From Choricystis sp. odSpoLacu1 (lineage: Eukaryota > Chlorophyta > Trebouxiophyceae), in contig OY253653.1 of assembly GCA_958009055.1 (NCBI GenBank), positions 682,001 to 746,000 of the forward strand: a stretch of 64,000 bases of DNA, written 5' to 3'. This document shows, piece by piece, positions 50,460 through 60,905 of the stretch. Positions within the stretch are counted from its first letter, which is position 1; the number at the start of each line of letters is the position of its first letter. Below the pieces are notes generated by a model. It ran no database searches, was not told the origin of the DNA, and saw nothing but the letters and a program-made list of their open reading frames with translations. The position numbers and the translations under genes are program-made.

Positions 50460-50723
50460 GGCGCGGGAGGGTGGGAGAAGGGAGGCGGGTGGGGAACGGG
50501 GGAGAGAGAAACTGTTTTTTCGATGCGCCCGTGCGATTGGATCGCGTTTTTGTTTCTCGGCTCCTCCCACACACTCGACCGAGCGCGGGCTCAACGCCAT
50601 TTTTTACACGCCGCGAAAGGGCCACCAGGTGAAGACACCTCGTTGTGTGCGCGCGTGTGGTCGCCACAAACAACACAACGTCGTGTCCCCGCCCCGCCCC
50701 CGCCCCCCTTGGCCCTTCGAAAA

Positions 50724-51741
50724 TCATCGCGCCACCGCGACGCCCTCCTTGGCATAGCCCGCCGCCAGCTCCGCATACTTGTCCGCACTGACTGGCAGAA
50801 ACGCGGCTTCCTCGGGTTTCAAGCCCCTCAGGAAGGCGGCGGGGGTGCCCGCCCAGAGTTGGCCTGCGGGGACAGTCCCCCCCCGCGGCACCACCGCCCC
50901 CGCCGCCACAATGGCCCCACTCTCCACAATCGCGTCCTCGCCCACGGACGCGCCCATGCCGATGAGCGCGTTGTCACCGACCACGGCGCCCGCGCCGATG
51001 GTGGCGCCGTGGCCGACGGTGACACCGCGGCCGAGCGCGAGCGGGCGGGGCCCCCCGCCCGCCTCTGGAGACGGCGTCGTCGACAGGACGGCGCCGTCCT
51101 GGACGTTGGTGGCGTCGCCGATGGTGATGCGGGCGTCGTCGCCTGGTGGTGTGTGGGGGAGAGAGAGGAAGGGAGGGGGTCGGTTCATTTGTTTTCGGGC
51201 TTGAACTTCCCCTCCCCGTCGCCCCAACATCCAAAAGTACTCACCGCGCACCACCGCCCCAAACCACACGCTGGCCCTGTCCCCCAGCCTCACGTCGCCC
51301 GCAACGGTGGCGGAGGGGGCGACAAAGACGCTGGCCCCGAGGTGGGGGCGGGCGCCGGCGACGGGCTGCAGGGCGCGGTGGCGGAAGACTGTGTGTGTGT
51401 GTGTTGAGAGGAGGGTGATGATGGTCAAAAGGGAGAGTGTGTGAGCGTCGGGGCGTGAGGGGTGCTGATCGAACGAAAAGGGCACGGGCCGCCCGCGCCG
51501 CGCCGCGCCCCATTTCCCCGGTTGGACACCCGCCTTCCTCCCCCCACTCCCCGTCCCAGCACAGTCCCCACGCCTGGCCACGACCTGGCTGCGACTCGGA
51601 GCACGGTCCCCCCTCCCCCACACCCAAAAGACACTCACACTCCTCCGCAAACGGCTCCGCGCCCTGCAGCCGGCACCCCAGCCGGTCCAAGGCTTGGCCC
51701 GTCTCACGCAGGGCAAACCCCAGCGTGCGCAGCAGGCGCAT
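50724..51741 (-). CDS. mitochondrial gamma-carbonic-anhydrase-like protein
   Basis: 221-residue left-handed beta-helix protein of the gamma-CA/CAL family, in plants a subunit of the complex I carbonic-anhydrase module. Exons: complement(51639..51741), (51245..51388), (50724..51142), introns 250 and 102 nt, both phase 1. The start MRLLRTLGFALRETGQALDR matches plant gamma-CA presequences. Hexapeptide repeats follow: FVAPSATVAGDVRLGDRASV, WFGAVVRGDDARITIGDATN, VQDGAVLSTT, VTVGHGATIGAGAVVGDNAL, IGMGASVGEDAIVESGAIVA. The C-terminus is WAGTPAAFLRGLKPEEAAF. Of three zinc histidines only the one in VTVGHG (His127) is seen; the others are L/S/T and G, so it is a CAL-type, probably non-catalytic subunit. 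Confidence 0.9.
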
Positions 51742-52042
51742 GGTGGGGGGGGGGGGAAGGGGGGAGTGGGCGGCGCGGGGCGCGAGGAAAACGAGGTTGT
51801 GACGAGTGTGCAATTGCGCGCCGCCGCTGCTCGCTCTCTGCGAGGGTTGCTTTTTCCTCCCGAGCCCACACCGCCTTCTCAGGCGCAGCGCACGCCACAC
51901 ACAGTGCAGTGATCTTCGTTTTTGTTTTATTGCAGCTCAGACCCTCCACACACACACAGACTCTCTCCCTCCCCCCCCACAGCGACCGCCTGCTGGCTCG
52001 CGCCGAGGAAGGGGACACCAACCACACATACGCAAAAAAAAA
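51742..52042. other. intergenic region gamma-CA / P4H
   Basis: 301 nt between two minus-strand genes, holding the gamma-CA promoter side and the P4H 3' end. Nothing further is recognised. Confidence 0.35.
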
Positions 52043-53155
52043 CTAAACCTTGTACTCCCCCACCCGCATCCACTTGGTCGCTGACAGCTTGGCCCCCCGA
52101 ATCACGGGGCACCCCCCGTGCAGCGACGCCTTGTCCAGCGCGCCGTCCGGTTGCAGCGAGTAAAACAGGAGGGCGTCCCCCTTCCTGGGCCGCACCGCCA
52201 GCCCCGCCCGCGCGCACTCGGACAGGGGGGGGTCCCCCGGGCGGCGTAGCGAAGCCACGTCAGCAGGCTCGGTGGAGGGGAAGACTGTTTCTCCCCCCTC
52301 CTCCACGTCAGACAGGTACATGAGCAGTGTCGCGATGCGTTGGCCGCCGTTGGCCTGGTTGTGTTCCTCGTGGAAGTAGTCAAAGTGGGGCTCTGTAGAG
52401 AGGGAGGGAGGTGGGGAGGGTGGGTGGTGGTGTTGTCTTTTTTCCTCATCCTCCCAACACACACCCCTTTCCCACACCCAACAACTCACCATACAGCTCC
52501 CCCTCCTGATAGTTCAACACCTGCAGCCCCTCCCCATTCTCCACGGGGATCGTGGTGAACCTCGCGATCCGATCCTCAATCGTTTTGACGACGTCATCCT
52601 GCCCCCGCTGCAGAAACATGCCGCTGGACGTCCTCACTTTCGAAGGTTGCCTCTCCCCAGACACGTTGTCCACCACGGTGGAGCGCGCCATGTAGGGCTT
52701 GGCCAGGGACCACAGGTGGTCGCACTCGGTGGCGGACAGGAAGTTGTGCAGCAGGGACGCGCGCGGCACCCATGAGAGGTGCTCCACCCACAGCTCGCCG
52801 TCGGTCTGTTTGTGCTGTTTTTCAAAGGAACGTTCGCTGGATGGTGTGTGTGTGGTGGAGGGGGGTCGTCAGTTTTTTTTTTTTTTTCCCGACCAATGGA
52901 GGCCCCATCGTCTCGCCTTCTCTCTCCCCTTCCTCTCTCTCACCTGGCCACCGCCGCTTTTTCAGTGGCCGCCGTGTTGACAGCCACGCCGCCCCCCCTC
53001 CCTCCCACCGTGGCCCGCCGCAGCAGGGCCAGGGAGAAGACGACGCCGGCCAGCAGCGCGGCGCCGCGCGCGAGCCGCGCGCGGCGCGCAGCGCGCGCGG
53101 CGCGGGGCGCGTGCGTGCGCGTGGTGGAGGGCAGTGTGAAGTCTCTTTTGCGCAT
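52043..53155 (-). CDS. prolyl 4-hydroxylase-like 2OG/Fe(II) dioxygenase
   Basis: 302-residue type II membrane prolyl 4-hydroxylase of the plant Golgi/ER type, which hydroxylates prolines in cell-wall glycoproteins. Exons: complement(52944..53155), (52490..52836), (52043..52392), introns 107 and 97 nt. Exon 1 encodes a basic N-terminus and one membrane anchor (GAALLAGVVFSLALL). The catalytic domain starts ELWVEHLSWVPRASLLHNFL, then KVRTSSGMFLQRGQDDVV, QVLNYQEGELYEPHFDYF (His-x-Asp iron ligands), RIATLLMYLSDVEEGGET, KGDALLFYSLQPDG, LHGGCPVIRGAKLSATKW (distal His, 2OG-binding Lys). The motif set is complete. Confidence 0.95.
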
Positions 53156-53339
53156 GGTGTGTGTTTGGGGGGGCTGTGCCGCCCGGGGCGCGCCGGTGAT
53201 GGGAGGAAAACACAAAGAAAAAACTGCGACACGTCCTCTCTTCTCGCTGCATTTGTTTCCACCCACCCTCCGTCACACACACGCCGGTTGATTCGCGCGC
53301 CCTTTTTTTTTACAAAAAAAAACATACACACCCTTGTCT

Positions 53340-55292
53340 CTACGGCGACAGCAAGCCCCCACCGTCCGATTCGGCAGCGACGCTCATCGACAGGGCGCGC
53401 ACGGTCGCGCGCAGGTCGTCCAGGCTCGCCGAAAACTCCAGGTCGGACGATTCGGTGGTGGCAGACGCTCTGAGCGCGGTGGCTGGTCCGTCGGCGCGGC
53501 CACGAGGGGGCAGCGGCCCCGCCAGGGGGCCGCCCCCCAGGGACGCGCGGCGCGGCCCCGCGCGCGGAGGCGCGGGCGTCGCAGCCAGGGGGGGCAGGGA
53601 CGCGTCGTCGTCGCCGTCCACCGACATGGAAGAGGACGCGGACCGCGCCAGACTGTCTGACGGCGGCGACGGCGGCGCCGAGCGTGGGGTGCGCCGGCGC
53701 GCTGCGTGCGGCGCGGGGGGCGGCGGCGGCGCGGAGGGCGCGGCCGCGCTGGCGTCGTCGCTACCGCCGCCACCATCGCGCGCCGCACGCAGGGCAGCGT
53801 CTGCGGCGGCCACAGTGGCACCATCGCGGTCGGCGTGGCGCGATGCTTCCGCTGCCACGGCGGCCGCGGTCGGGCGGCGCGACGGGTCGGCCGCGACGCA
53901 CGCTGCGACGAGCGACGCGAGCGCGGGCGGCGCGACCGCCGCCAGGGCGGATGGAGCGGGATCCCCAACCCCCAGGCCAGCGCGCGGGGTCAAAGGGCCC
54001 CCCGTCAGCACGTGGACCAACGACGCGCCGAGGGAGAAGACGTCGGCCGCGGGGGAGGGGGGGTGCGTGCCAGTCAGCAGCTCGGGGGCCGCGTACCGAC
54101 CATCCCCTTCCTCCCAATCCACGCCCGGGGGCACGCCCACGCCGGAGGGGGCCAGCGGGACGGCCAGGCCAAAGTCGCCGAGCTGTGTGTGGGGAGAGTG
54201 GGGGGGATGTTTTTTTTGTTCGATCGTTTTCGGTTCAACCGAAAACGACCGCACCCAAACACACGCTCTCCCTCCCTCCCACAATCCATCTCACCTTCAA
54301 CACCGCCCGCTCCGCCTCCCCATCATCATCAATGTACACGTTGTCGGGCTTGACGTCCAGGTGGGCCACGCGGGCGGCGTGCAGGGCGGCGAGAGCGGAG
54401 GAGACGTGCAGAGCAACGCGCCACGCGGCGGGCGGGGGCAACCGCCCGCCCGGGGCCGCGGCAGCAGCGTCCGCCAACGTCAACCCCGCACAAAAGTCCA
54501 TCAGAATGAAGGCGTGACGCGCCTCCTGCCACGCGCGGTGGGCGCGCACCAGGTGTGGGTGTGGCGGCACAACGGCCACCGCCCCCACCTCCCTCGCCCA
54601 CCTGTCCCGCACAGCGCGAGACGTGAGTGTGGTCCCACTGCGTTTGACCGCGTACACGCGCCCGGTAGCGGTGTGGGTGGCGCGCCACACCTGGGCGCGC
54701 GGGGAGGCGCCCACCAGGGTGTCGAACCGAAAGGAGGACGCAAAGGTGGGGCCGTCGGTGGAGGTCGAGACGGAGCGGTGGAGCGAGGTGGCGATGACCT
54801 GTGTGGTGTGTGTGTGGTTGGGTGGTGGGTGGTGGACACAAGTGGAGGCATGGTGGTGTGTTGTTTTTCGGGGGGCACCCCCCCCCGCCCCGTGCCGCCG
54901 CCCCCAAATTCGCGCGCCACAACCGACACACGCACACAACCCAAACCCACCTTGCTCTCCAGCAGCGAGTTGTGGCGCGAAAAGGCGCGCTCCAGGGCGC
55001 GCTGCTCGAATGCAGCTGCACCCTCGGCCAGCGGCCCAGGCCCGTCCAGCGACGGCCGGCCCAGGCGCGACGACGCCCTCCTCGTCACGCGCATCGGGGC
55101 TGCTGCCCCGCTGGACGGTGGCGCCGGCGACGTGCCGAACGGGGAGGGCGTGGGGGACGCGCATGACGCGGGTGTCGCCAGCGCGCCGTCATTCCCCGCC
55201 AGCACGGACGCAGGCGTCAGCGGGCCGGAGCAAGCATGATGTGTGAACGACACGCTGGCGGGCGCCGGCGTTTTGGCGGCGCCGGGCGGCAT
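53340..55292 (-). CDS. WEE1: WEE1-like protein kinase
   Basis: 562-residue WEE1-family kinase, expected to inhibit CDK by Tyr phosphorylation. Exons: complement(54951..55292), (54295..54798), (53340..54182), introns 152 and 112 nt, phase 0. The N-terminal region has many Ser/Thr-Pro sites (GPLTPAS, ATPASCASPTPSPFG), typical targets of CDK feedback, then FSRHNSLLESK. The kinase domain: FRFDTLVGASPRAQVWRA (glycine loop poorly conserved), VYAVKRS (Lys), AFILMDFC, VAHLDVKPDNVYID (the HLDVKPDN signature of plant WEE1), LGDFGLAVPL, then WEEGDGRYAAPELLTG, the WEE1-specific EGDxRY motif. A long, unusual low-complexity C-terminal tail of about 180 residues follows, with Ser/Pro/Arg-rich possible phosphosites. 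Confidence 0.88.
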
Positions 55293-55413
55293 GCGCGAAG
55301 GCGTGTGTTTTGGGAAGCGCTTGTTGTTGTGAGCTATTTTTTCGTTGCCCTTACTTCGATAATCGGTTTCTCTCGTCTCGCGCTCGCCTCTCCCCGCGCG
55401 CCGAGACCCCACC
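55293..55413. promoter_or_regulatory. divergent promoter WEE1 / eIFiso4G
   Basis: 121-nt gap between divergent starts, with a T/A-rich centre and TC-rich flank. Both promoters must lie here. Confidence 0.4.
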
Positions 55414-57888
55414 ATGAGCATCCCGTCGCTGCGCCCCCTCTCCCTGGGCCCGGGCCCGCCAGGGACTCTCGGCCCAGGCGGCGCGTTCTCCGCGTTTGCC
55501 GCGGGCGCGGGCGCCGCGCTGCGCGCGTCCGCGGAGACGTCGACCGCCGCCCCTGTCGAACGCGTCAAAAAGCCGGCCAGCGAGATTGTGCGCTACGACC
55601 GGGACCAGCTGCTGGCGATTGGGAAGGTGAGGAGGGGGCAGGATTGTGTGCGCCGGCGCAGGAGTGCGAATCGAGCGCGCTCGGGACGGCGGCCCGCTCC
55701 CGCTGGAGTCGCGTGCTTTCCTCCCTCCCGCTGCGGCCCCACTCCAGCGCCGCGTGCGCCTGAGTGGATCGTCAGTGAGCCGCGATCGGGGGGGCAGGGA
55801 CTGGCGTCTGCGGCCCCCGGGCCAAAGGAGGCCCGACTCCCGACCCGCGTTTTTTTCGTTCCCTGTTCCCTCACTGCCCCTCCCTCACCCACTCTCCAGA
55901 CCCCCGCCGCCGCCACCTCCACCGCCGACGGCATCGCCGCCACCCTGGCCTCCGTGGCCCCCGACATCGTGTTCGACCCGTCCAGCGAGGAAGCTGTGCG
56001 CGCCGCCGCCTCGGCCGCGGGCGGCGCGGGGGAGGGCGCGGTCGTCGCTGAAGACGGCCGCGACTGGCGCTCCCGCGCTGACGCCCCCACCTCCGCCGCC
56101 ACGCCCGGCCCCCCCACCGCGGACGCGCCCGCCATCCTGCGGGCGGCCGACCAGGGGCGCGTCGCGTGGGCGCCCGCGAGTGGTGGCGACGCTGACGCCG
56201 ACGCCAAAGCGCTGAAAGCGGCAAAGGGCATTCTCAACAAGCTGACGCCTGAGAAATTCGACAGACTGACGGAGCAGTTGCTGGCGTTGATCACGACGCC
56301 CGCTGTGCTGGTGGGGGCGACGCGGCTGGTGTTTGACGCGGCGGCCGCGCAGCCGACGTTTGTGGCGACGTATGCCGACCTCTGTGCCTCCCTGGCCCCC
56401 CGCGTCCCAGAGTTTGCCGACCCTGCCACGCCTGACGCCGCCCCCGTCACCTTCCGCCGCGTCCTGCTCAACACGTGCCAGGAAGAGTTTGAGGGGGCGG
56501 CCTCCGCGCGCGCCGCGCTGGGGCCTGTTGCTGCCGCGGCCGACACGGCCGACGCGCGGCGTGTCAAGGCCCGCACCCTGGGCTGCGTCCGCCTGATCGC
56601 CGAACTGTTCAACAAGGGCGTTGTGGCGGAGAAGATTGTGCACGTGTGTGTGCGCGACCTGCTGGCCACGCCGTCGGGCGGCGCGGCCGGCAGCGACCCA
56701 CCCCCCGACGCTCTCGAGGCTGTGTGCGAGATGCTCACCCTCGCCGGCCGCAAACTCGACGCTCCCGACGCCAAATCCGCGGCCGCGCTGGAAGGCTACA
56801 TGGCGACCGTGGCCCGCCTCGCGTCCTCCATGGCGCTGCCGTCCCGTGTGCGCTTCATGCTGCGCGACGTGTCCGACCTGCGCGCCGCGCGCTGGGTCCC
56901 GCGCCGCGCCGCCCCCACCGCCAAGAAGCTGGCCGACGTGCACGCCGACGCTGCGGCCGAGCTGGGCATGGCGGTGCCGCCCGCCCTGCTGCCGGTGGTG
57001 GCGGGGCTGCCCGCCCTGCCGGCCGGGTTGCTCGCGGGCGCCCCCCCCGACGACGACGTCGACCTTTTCCCCGCGTTCAGAGGCGCCGACGACGCGTTCG
57101 CCAAGGTGGGCACCCGCCAAGCCACGGAGAAGGTGGGAGGTGCCACCGTGGCGTCCGCCTTTTTGGGCGAGTATGAAGAGTTGCCGGCTGCCGCACCGCG
57201 GCCTGCGGCGGGCGCGGCGGGCGCGGTTGGCGCGGCCACCGCCGCCACGCCTTCCGCCCCCGCTGCCTCCACGCGGGGCCCCCAGTCCGACGCCGACCGC
57301 GCGTCCCTGTCCAAGTCGCTGTACAGCGACTACCTGGCGACGGCGTCCCTGGCCGACGCGGAGGCGACGGCCAGGGAGTTGCTGGAGGGGGCGCCCCCGT
57401 CTTTCCCCGCCGACTTGGTCGCCACCGGCATCGACCGCGCCTTTGACGAGCCCAAGCCCGAGGATGCAGCCTCCGTCGCGTCCCTGGTGGGGGCGTTGGC
57501 GGCGGCGGGAGCGTTGCCCGCGGGCGCGTTTGTTGAAGGCGTTCGTCGCTACACGGAGACGATCGACGACCTCGCCCTCGACGTCCCCAAAGCGCCCGCC
57601 CTGCTGGGCGCGTCCATCGGGGCCGCCCTCGCTGGCGGCGCCATCGAGGGAGGCGCCCTCGCCTCCCTGCTCGACGGCGTCGAGTCGGTGGACGCCAAGC
57701 GGGGCGTCGTCGCGTCCGCGCTGGCCGCCGTCGCCAAGAGCGACGGCGGCGACGCGGCAGTCGCGGCGGCCGCCACCGCAGCGGACCTGCCCGCCCTCCT
57801 CCAAGCCGACCCCGAGTTCGACCCGCCGGACACGCCCAGCGTGGACGCGTTCCTGAAGGGCAAGGGACTGGCGGCGGCGATTGTGTGA
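55414..57888 (+). CDS. eIFiso4G, plant-type translation initiation scaffold
   Basis: 733 residues from exons 55414..55626 and 55900..57888, phase 0. The 273-nt intron has no in-frame stop. The N-terminus carries the canonical eIF4E-binding motif VRYDRDQLLAIGK (Y-x4-L-L), directly before the splice. The MIF4G domain (about residues 170-390) includes ILNKLTPEKFDRLTEQLLAL, FADLYADLC-like YADLCASLAPRVPEF, LLNTCQEEFEGA, RTLGCVRLIAELFNKGVVAE and ALEAVCEMLTLAGRKLD. The C-terminal MA3 domain has SLYSDYLATASLADAEA, PADLVATGIDRAFDEP and VPKAPALLGASIGAAL. The size is that of plant eIFiso4G rather than the larger eIF4G. It bridges cap-bound eIFiso4E and eIF4A. Confidence 0.93.
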   Translation: MSIPSLRPLSLGPGPPGTLGPGGAFSAFAAGAGAALRASAETSTAAPVERVKKPASEIVRYDRDQLLAIGKVRRGQDCVRRRRSANRARSGRRPAPAGVACFPPSRCGPTPAPRAPEWIVSEPRSGGQGLASAAPGPKEARLPTRVFFVPCSLTAPPSPTLQTPAAATSTADGIAATLASVAPDIVFDPSSEEAVRAAASAAGGAGEGAVVAEDGRDWRSRADAPTSAATPGPPTADAPAILRAADQGRVAWAPASGGDADADAKALKAAKGILNKLTPEKFDRLTEQLLALITTPAVLVGATRLVFDAAAAQPTFVATYADLCASLAPRVPEFADPATPDAAPVTFRRVLLNTCQEEFEGAASARAALGPVAAAADTADARRVKARTLGCVRLIAELFNKGVVAEKIVHVCVRDLLATPSGGAAGSDPPPDALEAVCEMLTLAGRKLDAPDAKSAAALEGYMATVARLASSMALPSRVRFMLRDVSDLRAARWVPRRAAPTAKKLADVHADAAAELGMAVPPALLPVVAGLPALPAGLLAGAPPDDDVDLFPAFRGADDAFAKVGTRQATEKVGGATVASAFLGEYEELPAAAPRPAAGAAGAVGAATAATPSAPAASTRGPQSDADRASLSKSLYSDYLATASLADAEATARELLEGAPPSFPADLVATGIDRAFDEPKPEDAASVASLVGALAAAGALPAGAFVEGVRRYTETIDDLALDVPKAPALLGASIGAALAGGAIEGGALASLLDGVESVDAKRGVVASALAAVAKSDGGDAAVAAAATAADLPALLQADPEFDPPDTPSVDAFLKGKGLAAAIV

Positions 57889-58192
57889 AGGGAGAGTGAG
57901 TGGGGGAGGGAAAGAGAGCGAGAGAGAGTTTTGGTGGGCGCGAGCGCGGGAGGAGTGTGGGTGCCGTCTTTTTTTGATTCCTTTTTTAAACAAGCTTGTC
58001 CCCGCCCTGCCTTTGCATGTGTGGTGGGTTTGGTGTGCTGTCTCTGGTGGCGGCGGCGGCCGCCACAAGAGCCGAGGACTCAAACGGAGACAGCGGACAC
58101 CCCAAAACAATGATGCACCGATCACAGCCCCCCCCCCGTTTTTTACACTGACTCCTGTTCAACCACACCCACCCCCCTCTCCTCTACCCAGG
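57889..58192. other. convergent 3' gap eIFiso4G / MIC10
   Basis: 304 nt between converging stops, with GA-rich then T-rich stretches. No gene is recognised. Confidence 0.4.
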
Positions 58193-58589
58193 TCACACGT
58201 CCGGCCTCACGCCCGCCGGCGGCGGCGGCGGAGGCACGGCCGCCCGCACCGACGGCGCCGGTGGAAACGCGGCGCGCAGCTCGCGCCTCGAGTCGGCGTA
58301 CGCGCTGCCCAGGCCAAAGCCGGCGCCCAGGGCGACGGAGGCGCCACGGGTGCAGGGGCCGCCTGTGGTGTGGTGTGTGTGAACGTCGGTCGAATGGTGG
58401 ATCGCGCATCGCGGCCACTGCCCGCCCCCCTAGCAACCCTCCACCTCCCTTCCCTCCACACTCACGGAACAGGATGGCCCCCGCCGCCAGCCCCGCCAGC
58501 GTGCCGTACACCAGGCGGCGCAGGCCGACGTCCAGGGCGGCGTCCAGAGCGGCGTCTGCGTCGAGCTCTGCGCGGCGCGTGTCGACCAT
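58193..58589 (-). CDS. MIC10: MIC10-like MICOS subunit
   Basis: 97-residue homologue of MIC10, the small hairpin membrane protein that bends the mitochondrial inner membrane at cristae junctions. Exons complement(58466..58589) and complement(58193..58362), phase 1, intron 103 nt. Two short hydrophobic segments with Gly patterns are visible: LVYGTLAGLAAGAILF and, after a charged turn, ASVALGAGFGLGSAYAD, matching the second MIC10 helix (GxGxGLGxAYxxC). The usual Cys after AY is Asp here. The N-terminal LDAALDVGLRRLVYG corresponds to the family's Wx3LxDxxxKxxxG. A Pro-rich tail follows. Confidence 0.85.
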
Positions 58590-59094
58590 TGGGGGAGAGT
58601 GTTGTGTGTGTGTGTGTGTGCTGCTGCGTTGGGGAGGGGAGCGGGGCTCGTGTGTGTCAGTGTGTCAAAACGCTGGCCGAGAAAATGGGACCAGCCCGCG
58701 CTTCGACGAGAGTGAAAAGAGCACAATTGACGGCGTCGGGTTTTCACTTCTCTGGGTGGCGACTTCTCTGCCCCGCCCCCCCGCGCCCTTCCACCACGCT
58801 CTCTCCACACACCGCCCCACGGCGTGAGGCCCGCCACTCTCACGCGTGACTGCGGGCAGCTTTGTCCGCCGGGGCGAGCCTCGTGCGCCCGTGCGGGCGC
58901 GCGGGCGTGACGTAGCGAATCCGTGGCGAGCCTCGTGCGCCCGTGCGGGCGCGCGGGCGTGACGTAGCGAATCCGTGGTGTCCGCCCTCGAGCGCGGCAC
59001 GCGGTTTTTTCGGTCTCGCTCCGTTCCTGTGCAGTGCCTCCCCCCAATCCGTGTCCGTCTGGCTTGAGTGTGGCTGCGTGGACCCGTTTGATCA
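58590..59094. promoter_or_regulatory. divergent promoter region MIC10 / TRB with 52-bp tandem repeat
   Basis: 505-nt gap between divergent starts, the longest 5' gap in the window. It contains the perfect 52-bp tandem repeat listed separately. No exon is convincing. Confidence 0.5.
58873..58976. repeat. perfect 52-bp tandem duplication with TGACGTAG
   Basis: Two identical copies (58873-58924 and 58925-58976). Each contains CGTGCGCCCGTGCGGGCGCG, rich in inverted symmetry, and GCGTGACGTAGCG, which includes a TGACGT bZIP/CRE-like core. The location in a two-way promoter suggests a duplicated regulatory module. Confidence 0.85.
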
Positions 59095-60556
59095 ATGGAG
59101 GACGCCAAGGGAGCGTGAGTTGGATAAAGGGTGGTTGCGCGAGGGCGCACCGAAAACAAAACAAAACACGCACCCCGTTTCACACCCTTCCCCCCGACCT
59201 CCCACACAGCAACCTGCCTCCCAAGCACAAGTGGACGCCCGAGGAGGAGCAAGCGCTCCGGGATGGCGTGGAAAAGTGAGTCGGGTGGGCGGGGGTGTTG
59301 GGGTCGAGGGGGACAGACCGATGCTCGCCCCCTTTTTTTTTTGCGCAGCCCTAGCCATACGACGGTGTCGACCTTCCTCGTGCACCTTCCTCCCCAGATA
59401 CGGTGCCGGCCGCTGGCGCGTCATCCAAAAAGACCCCGTGTTCGGGGCTGTGCTGGCCACGCGGTCCAACGTCGATCTAAAGGTGTGCGTGTGGGTGGGT
59501 GCGAGAGAGAGGGCGTCGCTGGTTCCAACCCTTCGCCAGCGCCTTTCCTCCGACCCCCACCAACACACACAGGACAAATGGCGCAACCTCACCATGGACT
59601 CATCGCGAGGCTCCCGTGGCCGCAGAGGCGCCGCCCGCCGGCTGGCAGCCGCCGCCGCCGCAGCCACCGCGGCGGCCGCCGCCCTGGCAGCCGGCGTGCC
59701 GCCCCCGCCCCCCGCGCCCGCGCCACCGCCCGCGCGTGGCCGCAAGCGCCCCCCCCGCCGCGCCCCCGACACCGCGGACGCTGCCCCCCTGGACGCGCTG
59801 TACGCGCTGCAGGAGGCGGCCCTGGGGGCTGACCCGGGGGCCACGCTGGCGCGGCGCGGCGAGGGCGACGCGTCGACATCCACAGCCCGCGGCCGGCGCG
59901 CCGGGTCGGCGGGGGCGGGCTTTACTGCAGACGACTTGGTCGTCGCCGCCATCGTCTCGCTGGCCGATCCCAGCGGGTCGAGCGCGGAAGCAGTGTGTGG
60001 GTGGGTGGCTGCCCACACTGCGGCCGGCGCGCCGCCGCCGCCACCTGGCGAGCTGACGGAAACCCTTGACAAGATGGCGGCTGCCGGGCGGCTGGAGTTT
60101 CACCCGGGCAGGTCGCGGGGCGGCGTGTACAGGCTGGGCGGCCTCGTGCCTCGCCTGGCGGCGGCAGCCCCTCCGCCCGGCGCGCGCCGCCGCGCGTCGC
60201 CGCCCGTGCCGCCGCCCCCCCGCGCGGACGACCCGGTCGCCATCTCGGCAGCGGCTGCATCTGCTGCGGCCGCTGTGAGGGAAGCAGAGGCGGCGGCTGC
60301 CCTGGCCAGCCGGTTGCTGGGGTCGGCCGCCGCGTTGCGCGCGGCTGCCGACGCGGAGGCCGCGCGCGCTGGCCCCGCAGACGGCGATGGCGGCCGCGCC
60401 GGCCCACCCTCCACCAGCCATGCCGCCCCCACGCCCCCGTTGATGACCGACGGCGGCGGCGGCAGCGGCAGCGGGTCGTGGGCGGAGCGCGTGCGCGCGG
60501 AGGTGTTTCAGCCGCCGCCGTCGTGGCTTTGTTGCCGCCACCGCCGGCGCCGTTGA
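59095..60556 (+). CDS. Myb-H1 telomere-repeat-binding protein (TRB/SMH type)
   Basis: 384 residues from exons 59095..59114 (20 nt), 59210..59275, 59398..59482 and 59573..60556. Splicing assembles an N-terminal telobox Myb domain: PPKHKWTPEEEQALRDGVEK, YGAGRWRVIQKDPVFGAVLA, TRSNVDLKDKWRNL, the VDLKDKWRN signature of plant TRB/SMH proteins. After an Ala/Pro-rich, Arg-rich linker comes a linker-histone H1-like globular domain (about residues 180-255): FTADDLVVAAIVSLADPSGS, ELTETLDKMAAAGRLEFHPG. A C-terminal Ala/Glu coiled coil (AVREAEAAAALASRLLGSA) completes the Myb-H1-coil layout known only from plants and green algae. It binds telomeric and telobox DNA in the nucleus. Confidence 0.93.
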
Positions 60557-60905
60557 TGCATTGACGCTAGGTGGTTAGATAGGTTTGAAGTGGATGGCGT
60601 TCGTCAGTGAGGCGGCTGCGCAAGGCCTCACTCCTCTGGATATGCACGCCGCGCGGTTTCTTTTTTTAATCTTTTCCACCCCACCCCCCGCCTTCAAATT
60701 CAATCCTTGGGCGGGAGAGCTGATTTGCTTCTTATTTTCAAAGTGTTCGCCCGTGGTGGCGATCGCGTGTTTATGTATCGAATTTGACCTCCGGGGGGAG
60801 AGTAGGCTCTTAACAACTCTTTTTAAACCCACGCCTCCAACCACACACTTACAAAAGAAAACGTTTTCTCTACACTCTGAATAAGAATGAAAAAACAGCA
60901 GCTTT
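60557..60905. other. convergent 3' gap TRB / P5A ATPase
   Basis: 349 nt between converging stops and among the AT-richer stretches of the window. No gene or RNA feature is recognised. Confidence 0.4.

Noticed and set aside
55885..58125. Minus-strand frame of 746 codons opposite eIFiso4G
   Set aside because: Gly/Arg/His-rich antisense shadow; the MIF4G and MA3 blocks are on the plus strand.
60557..60905. tRNA or small RNA gene in this AT-richer gap
   Set aside because: No T-loop GGTTCGAATCC-like sequence or cloverleaf pairing was seen. The gap is ordinary convergent 3' DNA.
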